From JAAZPG01 sp012797375 (GTDB lineage: Bacteria > Acidobacteriota > Aminicenantia > Aminicenantales > UBA4085): a DNA stretch of 23,603 bases. Below the pieces are notes generated by a model. The model saw nothing but the letters and a program-made list of their open reading frames with translations. It had not been told where the DNA came from and did not search any database. A program made the translations under genes and the position numbers. This document shows, piece by piece, positions 6,242 through 12,333 of this stretch (its first letter is position 1; every line of letters starts with the position of its first letter). The stretch spans positions 1-23,603 of the forward strand of contig CALMMC010000128.1 of the NCBI GenBank assembly GCA_937868205.1. Reading direction: 5' to 3'.

Positions 6242-7315
6242 ATGAAATCTCCCTTAACCGTCGCCCTCTTCTTCGGCGGACGTTCCGCGGAACACGAGGT
6301 TTCGATCACGTCCGCCCGGAACGTCTTTGACAACCTCGCCCGCTCCCGCTACCGGCGCCGCTGCATCTTTATCGACAAAAACGGGCTCTGGAGCGAAGTC
6401 TCCTCCCCCCACCTGTCCGCTTCCCGGCTCAACCGCGGGCCGTTTCATTCCTTTCTCCCTTGGGACAGGAGCGGGCGGGCGAAGCCGCTGCGGGCCGACG
6501 TTTACTGGCCGGTCCTCCACGGGCCGGGAGGGGAGGATGGAACGATCCAGGGGCTCCTCGAGCTGGCCGATGTTCCTTTCGTCGGATCCGGGACGCTCGG
6601 CTCGTCCATGGGGATGGATAAGGGGGTTATGAAGGAATTGTTCCGGTCCCGGGGGATTCCCGTCGTTCCGCTTGAAGTCGTCACGGAGCCGGAGGCCGCC
6701 CGCTCGCCCGCGGCCGTCGTCCGGCGGATCCGGGCCGGATTGAAGCCGCCGCTGTTCGTCAAGCCGGCCAATCTCGGCTCGAGCGTCGGCATCACCAAGG
6801 TGAAAAGCTGGGAGGAGTTGGTCCCGGCCATGGACGAGGCCTTCCGCTACGACCGGAAGATCCTGGTCGAGCAGGGGCTCGACTGCCGGGAATTCGAGTG
6901 CGCGGTCCTGGGCAACGACAATCCCGAAGCCTCCCTCCTGGCCGAGATCATCCCCGGCCCCAAAAACGAGTTTTACAACTACGTCGAAAAATATCTCGAG
7001 AACGAAACCCGGTTCGTGATCCCGGCCGTCCTGCCCGAGGCCGTCGCCGCCCGGGCCCGGCGGCTGGCCGTGGCCGCGTTCCAAGCCTGCGAATGCTCCG
7101 GCATGGCCCGGGTGGACTTTTTCCGGGACAAGAAATCCCAGCGGCTCTACGTCAACGAGATCAACACGATTCCCGGTTTCACGGCGATCAGCATGTATCC
7201 CCGGCTTTGGGCCGCCTCCGGCCTTCCGTTCCGGGCCTTGGCCGACCGGCTCATCGGCCTGGCCCTCGAACGGCACCGCCGCAAGAAACGCTGTCTGGAC
7301 TACGATTCCCGATGA
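6242..7315 (+). CDS. ddl: D-alanine--D-alanine ligase
   Basis: ATP-dependent joining of two D-alanines for the peptidoglycan precursor, in the cytoplasm. The 357-residue ATP-grasp enzyme has the family landmarks in order: FFGGRSAEHEVS (10-21), VLHGPGGEDGTIQG (91-104), FVKPANLGSSVGI (172-184) for ATP binding, YVEKYLENETRFVIPA (247-262) for the omega-loop region, and VNEINTIPGFT (304-314) for the metal ligands and substrate phosphates. The length is within the long Ddl class (E. coli DdlA is about 364). A G-rich GGGGGCGG stretch before the ATG may act as the ribosome site. The stop overlaps the ruvX start as ATGA, so ddl, ruvX and mltG form one translation-coupled unit. Confidence 0.96.
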   Translation: MKSPLTVALFFGGRSAEHEVSITSARNVFDNLARSRYRRRCIFIDKNGLWSEVSSPHLSASRLNRGPFHSFLPWDRSGRAKPLRADVYWPVLHGPGGEDGTIQGLLELADVPFVGSGTLGSSMGMDKGVMKELFRSRGIPVVPLEVVTEPEAARSPAAVVRRIRAGLKPPLFVKPANLGSSVGITKVKSWEELVPAMDEAFRYDRKILVEQGLDCREFECAVLGNDNPEASLLAEIIPGPKNEFYNYVEKYLENETRFVIPAVLPEAVAARARRLAVAAFQACECSGMARVDFFRDKKSQRLYVNEINTIPGFTAISMYPRLWAASGLPFRALADRLIGLALERHRRKKRCLDYDSR

Positions 7316-7752
7316 GGATTCTCGGCGTCGACTACGGCGACCGGCATATCGGCCTGGCCCTGAGCGACCCCCTCGGGATGATCGCCCAGCCCTTGGAAAC
7401 CTACACCCTCAAGGATAAAAAAGCCGAGAACGCCGCCTTCTTCCGCGGTCTTGTCCAAACCCACGGGATCGAGCGGATCGTCCTCGGTCTGCCTCTTCGG
7501 ATGGACGGCACCTCCGGTACCCGGGCCGAAAAAACCCAGGTCTTCGCCCGCTGGCTTGAGCAGAACACCGGTTGTCCGGTCGTCCTCTGGGACGAGCGCT
7601 TGACGACCCGCCAGGCCACCGGGATCATGCAGGCCCAGAGCGTCCGGATCGAAAAACGGCGATCCGTCGTCAACCAGATCGCCGCCGTCCTCATCCTCCA
7701 GGCGTTTCTCGACGGACAGGCCAACGATGCGCCGGATTCGCCTGTGGCTTGA
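7312..7752 (+). CDS. ruvX: RuvX/YqgF-family putative Holliday-junction resolvase / pre-16S rRNA nuclease
   Basis: A 146-residue RNase-H-fold protein. MRILGVDYGDRHIGLALSDP (1-20) contains the first catalytic Asp (D7), VLGLPLRMDG (57-66) is the glycine strand, and DERLTT (94-99) holds the second acidic residue. The C-terminal VVNQIAAVLILQAFLDG (119-135) matches the family helix, but the acidic residue usually found before 'xxAAxxIL' is Asn121. Family members are implicated in 16S rRNA 5' maturation and Holliday-junction resolution. The start ATG at 7312 overlaps the ddl stop (ATGA). The frame runs back into ddl, but the canonical GVDYG start fixes the N-terminus. mltG starts 25 nt before this gene ends. 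Confidence 0.93.
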   Translation: MRILGVDYGDRHIGLALSDPLGMIAQPLETYTLKDKKAENAAFFRGLVQTHGIERIVLGLPLRMDGTSGTRAEKTQVFARWLEQNTGCPVVLWDERLTTRQATGIMQAQSVRIEKRRSVVNQIAAVLILQAFLDGQANDAPDSPVA

Positions 7753-8737
7753 GATCGTCCTCGTCGCGGGGATGATCGGAGTTCTCGGCGGAAGCGCCTG
7801 GCTCGCCTGGGAAAGCCGGCCGCCGGACGGCGCCGGACGGGAGACCGTCCTCTTCGAGATCGTTCCGGGACAGAGCGTCCGCTCCGTCGCCCGATCGCTG
7901 GAGGCCCGGGGCCTGATCCGGAAATCCGAGCCCTTCGTCGTCCTCTACCGGTTGCATCATGGGAAGGAGACCATCAAGGCGGGCGAATTCGCCCTCCCGG
8001 CCGGCCGGGGGACGAAGGAGACGCTGGTAACCCTCCTGCGGGGAAAACTCTATCTTCATCCGGTCACCGTGGCCGAAGGGCTCACCGCCGGCGAAACGTT
8101 CGATGTCTTTCTCGCCGCCTCGTTCGGCGCCAGGGACGCCTTCGAAGCGGGGTTCCGGAACACCGCCGAAATCGCCCTGCTTGACCCGGGCGCGGCCGAT
8201 CTGGAAGGATACCTCTTCCCGGAAACCTATCACTTCCCCAAAGGTGCGGCCGCCGCCGAAATTCTTTCGAGCATGGTCGCTCAATTCAAAAACGTCTTCG
8301 GACCGGAAGAGAGGATCCGGGCGGCGGAGATCGGGATGACTCCGCGACAAGTCGTCATCCTGGCTTCGCTGATCGAAAAAGAAACCGGCCGGCCCGAGGA
8401 AAAGCCGCTGGTCTCGGCCGTCTTTCATAACCGCCTCCGGATCGGGATGAAGCTTGAATGCGATCCGACGGTCATTTACGCCCTTAAGCGCGAGGGGAAG
8501 TACAACGGGCGGCTGCTGAAGAAGGACTTGCAGTTCGATTCTCCCTACAACACCTACCGGTATGCCGGCCTGCCGCCGGGCCCGATCTGCAATCCGGGCG
8601 AAGCCTCCATCGAGGCCGCCTTGGCCCCGGCCGCGGCGGATTATCTTTTTTTCGTCGCCGACCGCGAAAGCGGCCATGTCTTCAGCCGGACATTGAGGGA
8701 TCATCAACGCGCCGTCCATGCCTATCGAAGAAAATAA
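7727..8737 (+). CDS. mltG: Endolytic murein transglycosylase, YceG-like
   Basis: This inner-membrane-anchored lytic transglycosylase cuts nascent glycan strands. It has 336 residues. One N-terminal membrane helix (about 6-28) is followed by the LysM-like region with IVPGQSVRSVARSLEARGLI (45-64) and the catalytic YceG domain. ASLIEKETG (213-221) carries the predicted catalytic Glu (E217). LECDPTVIYAL (243-253), SPYNTYRYAGLPPGPICNPGE (272-292) and YLFFVA (306-311) are family signatures. The ATG at 7727 overlaps the end of ruvX by 26 nt in another frame; the membrane helix begins right after it, which supports the start. Together with ddl this makes a cell-wall operon. No intrinsic terminator with a T-tract follows. 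Confidence 0.95.
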   Translation: MRRIRLWLEIVLVAGMIGVLGGSAWLAWESRPPDGAGRETVLFEIVPGQSVRSVARSLEARGLIRKSEPFVVLYRLHHGKETIKAGEFALPAGRGTKETLVTLLRGKLYLHPVTVAEGLTAGETFDVFLAASFGARDAFEAGFRNTAEIALLDPGAADLEGYLFPETYHFPKGAAAAEILSSMVAQFKNVFGPEERIRAAEIGMTPRQVVILASLIEKETGRPEEKPLVSAVFHNRLRIGMKLECDPTVIYALKREGKYNGRLLKKDLQFDSPYNTYRYAGLPPGPICNPGEASIEAALAPAAADYLFFVADRESGHVFSRTLRDHQRAVHAYRRK

Positions 8738-9063
8738 TCGGCCCATTCAGGCCGGCGGTGCTGTGGCCGCGATCCTTTATCCATCTCCTTCAGCAGCCGT
8801 CCTCTCTTTCAGGGATTTCGTCTGCGCATGAGATGATTCAATGCGCGGATTTGCATCCGCATCCGGAATCCTGATATATTTGCCGGTCCGGCGGGTTTCC
8901 TCCCAGAGATCTCCGGCCGTCCGGCGATGTAACGAATATTTACAATAGGAAACGCCTAACGCAGCCGGCGGTGAAGCGATCTCTGGAATTCCGCTTGGCA
9001 TGAACATTGCAGATAAAATTAGGAAGACAAATGATAAATTCCTTCAGAGGAGAAACGATCCCG
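8738..9063. other. Intergenic region between mltG and the next secreted-protein gene
   Basis: These 326 bases hold no convincing gene. A small inverted repeat (CGGCC/GGCCG, 8739-8754) follows mltG but lacks a T-tract. A promoter-like pair at 8851-8880 would give the downstream gene a leader of about 177 nt. Short open frames on either strand have no SD or family resemblance. Confidence 0.5.
8851..8880 (+). promoter_or_regulatory. Possible extended -10 promoter upstream of the secreted-protein gene
   Basis: TTGCAT (8851-8856), 18-nt spacer, TATATT (8875-8880) preceded by TGA, i.e. an extended -10 (TGn). The next start codon is at 9064, giving an unusually long leader for this window. Confidence 0.4.
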
Positions 9064-10386
9064 ATGAAAAAACATATCGCTGCTGTTCTCTGCGCCGGTC
9101 TCCTGTTCGGCCTCGCCGCCGCGTCCGGAATCGCCGCCAAGGACGTCATTCCCAAGGACATAAGAAAGGCGATGGAAGCCGGCCTGGCCGAGAGCCAGCC
9201 GACTCGAACGGACATCCCCTTCACGTTCAGGGAACCGATCATCATGCCCGGCCCGCAGCAGGCCGTCTATGCCTATCTCGTGATGAACATCAAGAACGCG
9301 GATCTGGGATACGCCCCGCTCCCGGGAACTCCCAAGCTCCAGGCCGAGGGCCATGTCTATGTCCGGCTCTACCTCATCGAAAACGGCCGGGCCGGCAAAA
9401 TCGTCAACGAAAACGACATACCGGCGGCTTTCGAAGTCGACCCGGACGGATACGATCCCGAGGCCTCCGACTGGTACGCGTTCGGCTATCCGCTTCTGGC
9501 GGGGGATTACCTGGCCGCGACGGCCCTTGTCTCGGCCGATGGCGCCCGGGTAGGCATCCAGTATAGCCGATTTTCGATCCCCGATCCGGCCGGATTCACC
9601 GACCGGCTGGATACATCCACCATTCTCGTGATGAAAAACTTCGAGCGGGTTGAGTCGCCCGAGCCGCCGCCCGTCATTCACCGGGGGCTTTTAGCTTGGT
9701 CCGTCGCCCGGATCACCCCCTGCCTGTCGAAGACCATCAAGGTCGGTCAACCGCTCGATTTCTTCTTTTATGTTTTCGGGGTGCGTCCCGACGACGCCGG
9801 TAAGTGCAATCTCCAAGTCGACTTTCAAGTGGACAAACTGACCCGCGAATCCGATATCGACGGGGCTAAAACGCCGCTTTTCTTAAAGGACTGGAGTTGG
9901 GAGAGAACGCCCGAGGGCGGCTCGATCGAAGCGAAGGGCGAATTGAAGAACATGACCGGGGAAGCCCTGTCCGGCGTCGAAGCCGTCGTCAATTTCTTCG
10001 ACCGGGAAAATAAATACATCAGCCACGCCGGCTGCCGGATCGAGCCCGAACCGCTCAGCCCGGCCGGGACGGCCTCATTCCGTCTCGTTCAGAAAGACGA
10101 TCCGCTCATCGAAAATGCGACGGTCGATTTCAAAAATGCGGCCGGCGACGTCATCGCCAAGGCTTCGCTCATCGAAACGGCCCTCCGCTTCGACACCCAA
10201 ACGTTCCAATCGCCGCTGATCAGCCTGCCTCTTCCCCTCAAACAAACGTTTGAAGTCCGGACGGGCGACAAGGTGGAATACAAGAAGGAGGATCTCTCCC
10301 GCGGTCGCTATGTCCTGATCATTCGGATGCTCGACAAGATGTCCGGCCTCAAAGGCGAGGAAAAAATCGAGTTCACGGTCGAATAA
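9064..10386 (+). CDS. Secreted protein with FxLYD-like segment, unknown function
   Basis: A 440-residue protein. Residues 1-24 (MKKHIAAVLCAGLLFGLAAASGIA) form a signal peptide, so it is exported. The body is all-beta in character. Residues about 289-355 resemble an FxLYD domain: EAKGELKNMTGEALSGVEAV, a phenylalanine-rich strand with FFDREN, then PLSPAGTASFRL. These domains are common in secreted proteins and have no assigned catalysis. The last 50 residues (YVLIIRMLDKMSGLKGEEKIEFTV) look like an Ig-type strand pair. No catalytic motif or membrane anchor is visible. The start ATG at 9064 follows AGAGGAG (9046-9052) and directly precedes the signal peptide; an ATG at 9031 in frame is possible but would bury the signal peptide. 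A strong intrinsic terminator follows, so the gene is probably monocistronic. Confidence 0.72.
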   Translation: MKKHIAAVLCAGLLFGLAAASGIAAKDVIPKDIRKAMEAGLAESQPTRTDIPFTFREPIIMPGPQQAVYAYLVMNIKNADLGYAPLPGTPKLQAEGHVYVRLYLIENGRAGKIVNENDIPAAFEVDPDGYDPEASDWYAFGYPLLAGDYLAATALVSADGARVGIQYSRFSIPDPAGFTDRLDTSTILVMKNFERVESPEPPPVIHRGLLAWSVARITPCLSKTIKVGQPLDFFFYVFGVRPDDAGKCNLQVDFQVDKLTRESDIDGAKTPLFLKDWSWERTPEGGSIEAKGELKNMTGEALSGVEAVVNFFDRENKYISHAGCRIEPEPLSPAGTASFRLVQKDDPLIENATVDFKNAAGDVIAKASLIETALRFDTQTFQSPLISLPLPLKQTFEVRTGDKVEYKKEDLSRGRYVLIIRMLDKMSGLKGEEKIEFTVE

Positions 10387-10422
10387 TCCGTTCCGGCGCG
10401 ATTCGGGGCGAAAAAAATCCGG

Positions 10423-10457
10423 GCCGGCCGCCCTTGCCATCGGCCGGCTTGTTTTTT
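10423..10457 (+). terminator. Rho-independent terminator
   Basis: Perfect 8-bp stem GCCGGCCG (10423-10430) / CGGCCGGC (10441-10448) with a 10-nt loop, extendable by two G-U pairs, then TTGTTTTTT to 10457. It lies 36 nt after the secreted-protein stop. The loop and T-tract also contain the next gene's promoter boxes. Confidence 0.85.
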
Positions 10458-10462
10458 ACACT
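10434..10462 (+). promoter_or_regulatory. Promoter of the EndoQ-like gene, embedded in the terminator
   Basis: TTGCCA (10434-10439) lies in the terminator loop; after 17 nt, TACACT (10457-10462) starts at the last T of the T-tract. The start codon at 10473 is 10 nt further on, so the mRNA would be almost leaderless. Confidence 0.5.
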
Positions 10463-10472
10463 GGACGGCGGC

Positions 10473-11732
10473 ATGCGTTTCCTCGCCGATCTGCACGTTC
10501 ATTCACCGTTTTCCCTGGCCACCTCCGGGGACATGACCTTCGACACCCTGGCCGCCTGGGCGAAAATCAAGGGCCTCGCCCTCGTTGGGACGGGGGACTT
10601 CACCCACCCGGAATGGAGCCGCCGGATCCGGCGGGAGCTCGAGCCCGCCGGAAACGGCTTTTTCCGGCTGAAAAAAGCAAAGCCGCCGGCCGGCGGCCTT
10701 CCCGACGGCTTCAGGCCGGCACCCGGCGACGTCCACTTCATCCTCTCCGCGGAATTGAGCTTCATTTATTCCCAGGGCGGCCGGGTCCGAAAAATCCATC
10801 TCATTGTGCTCGCCCCCGGTCTCGCGGCGGTTGAACGCCTCAACCGGCGCCTGGGCCGGATCGGGAATATCCGGTCCAACGGCCGGCCCATCCTCGGGCT
10901 TGATGCCGCTTCCTTCTGCCGGATCGTAGCCGACGTCGATCCCGGATGTCTCGTCATTCCCGCCCACGTCTGGACGCCCTGGTTTTCGCTTTTCGGCTCC
11001 CGATCGGGCTTCGATTCCGTCGAGGAATGCTTCGGCGACATGACCCCGTTCATCGCCGCCCTCGAGACGGGCCTTTCGGCCGATCCGCGGATGATCCGCC
11101 GCGTCTCCGCCCTGGACCGGTTCACGGCCGTATCCAATTCCGACGCCCATTCCCCGGCCAAGCTCGGCCGCGAAGCCAACGCCTTTGAGACGGAATTCAG
11201 TTACGCGGGCCTGGCGGAGGCGATTCGCGGCGGCGACCCGCGCCGGTTCCTCTATACCGTCGAGCTTTTCCCGGAGGAAGGGAAGTATTACGCCGACGGT
11301 CACCGGAAATGCGGGGTCGTCCTCCGTCCGGAGGAATCGCCGAAGCGGATGAATCCCTGCCCCGTCTGCGGCAAAATCCTGACGCCCGGCGTCGGCCGCC
11401 GGGTCGGCGAGCTGGCCGACCGCCCGGAGCGGCCGAAGGCGGCGGCGAGCCTGGTCCCGGCGCTTCACTTGGTCCCCTTGGAGGAGATCATCGCCGAAGC
11501 CGCGGGCTTTAGGCCGGGCGGGCGTCCGGGCCGGGCGCTTTACTTCTCCCTGATCCGGGAGTTTGGAAACGAGCATCGAATTCTGACGGAAGTCCCTCCG
11601 GCCGAGATCGGGCGGGCCGCGCCCGGTCGTCTCGCCGCCGGAATCGAGCGGGTCCGCCGGAGCCGGGTGACGGTTTCGCCGGGGTACGACGGAACGTACG
11701 GAAGAATAAGGATTTTCGACCGCTCCCTTTGA
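10473..11732 (+). CDS. PHP-domain endonuclease Q-like protein (TIGR00375-type)
   Basis: 419 residues. An N-terminal PHP domain shows DLHVHSPFS (6-14; H8, H10), GTGDFTH (39-45), E94, H109, PAHVWTPW (163-170) and SNSDAHS (221-227; D224, H226), i.e. a full set of metal ligands. After it comes DGHRKCG (275-281), then CPVCGK (296-301), giving a zinc-finger set H277/C280/C296/C299, and GVGRRVGELADRP (306-318). This arrangement matches endonuclease Q, which nicks DNA 5' to deaminated or abasic sites and is known mainly from Thermococcales and a few bacteria; related proteins are often annotated as TIGR00375 or helicase-like. I chose the ATG at 10473 because the PHP motif starts there and a promoter lies just upstream; an upstream ATG at 10434 lies inside the terminator. 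Activity is inferred. Confidence 0.8.
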   Translation: MRFLADLHVHSPFSLATSGDMTFDTLAAWAKIKGLALVGTGDFTHPEWSRRIRRELEPAGNGFFRLKKAKPPAGGLPDGFRPAPGDVHFILSAELSFIYSQGGRVRKIHLIVLAPGLAAVERLNRRLGRIGNIRSNGRPILGLDAASFCRIVADVDPGCLVIPAHVWTPWFSLFGSRSGFDSVEECFGDMTPFIAALETGLSADPRMIRRVSALDRFTAVSNSDAHSPAKLGREANAFETEFSYAGLAEAIRGGDPRRFLYTVELFPEEGKYYADGHRKCGVVLRPEESPKRMNPCPVCGKILTPGVGRRVGELADRPERPKAAASLVPALHLVPLEEIIAEAAGFRPGGRPGRALYFSLIREFGNEHRILTEVPPAEIGRAAPGRLAAGIERVRRSRVTVSPGYDGTYGRIRIFDRSL

Positions 11733-11751
11733 GAAAAATCGGCGCCGTTCC

Positions 11752-11780
11752 TTGACTTCCGAGCTCCCGGATTTTATATT
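11752..11780 (+). promoter_or_regulatory. Promoter of the DUF151 nuclease gene
   Basis: TTGACT (11752-11757), 17-nt spacer, TATATT (11775-11780). The expected transcript start (about 11787) lies just before AGGAG (11789-11793), leaving a leader of only about 13 nt. Confidence 0.7.
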
Positions 11781-11799
11781 TTTAATCTAGGAGTCATCG

Positions 11800-12285
11800 T
11801 TGGCGATCAAAATGCGGATCAAGGGTCTGGTCATCGACCCCATATCCAAGATGCCCATCGTCGTCCTCCAGGACCCGACGAGCGAGCGCATCCTTCCCAT
11901 CTGGATCGGGGTCTTCGAAGCCAACGCCATCGCTCTTAAAATCGAGAACATCGCCACGCCCCGGCCCATGACCCACGACCTGATGACCAACCTTCTCGAA
12001 CGGCTGTCCGTGGCCGTCGAACGGGTGACGATCAGCGACATCCGGAACAACACATTCTACGCGGTCATCCGGTGCCGCCGCGGCGGCGAGGACCTGGTCA
12101 TCGACTCCCGGCCTTCGGACGCGATCGCCTTGGCTCTCAGGACCGACGCCCCGATTTACGTCGAGGAAGACGTCGTCCTCCGGGCCCAGAGCCTCACCCT
12201 GGATCCGTCGCTCGAAAACCCGGAGAACCTGCGCCGGTGGCTCGAGACGCTTCCCCCCGAGGATTTCGGAAAATACCGGATGTAA
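11800..12285 (+). CDS. Bifunctional nuclease family protein (DUF151)
   Basis: A 161-residue protein of the BFN/DUF151 family, named after plant and bacterial proteins with DNase and RNase activity. The family signatures are LPIWIGVFEANAIALKIE (residues 32-49), RPMTHDLMTNLLERL (55-69) and IDSRPSDAIALALRTDAPIYVEEDV, whose S-R-P-S-D-A core (about residues 104-109) is the most conserved part. The start is a TTG at 11800, decided by AGGAG (11789-11793) 6 nt upstream; the first ATG in frame (11812) is too far from the ribosome site. It stands after the EndoQ-like gene with its own promoter and converges on lptFG. Its cellular substrate in bacteria is not well defined. Confidence 0.92.
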   Translation: MAIKMRIKGLVIDPISKMPIVVLQDPTSERILPIWIGVFEANAIALKIENIATPRPMTHDLMTNLLERLSVAVERVTISDIRNNTFYAVIRCRRGGEDLVIDSRPSDAIALALRTDAPIYVEEDVVLRAQSLTLDPSLENPENLRRWLETLPPEDFGKYRM

Positions 12286-12333
12286 GGGGCCGGTCGAGCC
12301 CGCCTTTTCCCTCCCGCCGGCCGGCGGAAGCCG

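Noticed and set aside
8739..8754. Inverted repeat after mltG as a terminator
   Set aside because: Stem of 5 bp without a following T-tract.
10503..11576. 357-codon minus-strand open frame across the EndoQ-like gene
   Set aside because: Antisense to a protein with complete PHP and zinc-finger motifs.
12286..12333. Possible terminator between the DUF151 gene and lptFG (14-bp palindrome CCGCCGGCCGGCGG, 12314-12327)
   Set aside because: No T-tract follows on either strand; the alternative GGGC/GCCC stem before TTTT is only 4 bp. Left as a palindrome of unknown role.
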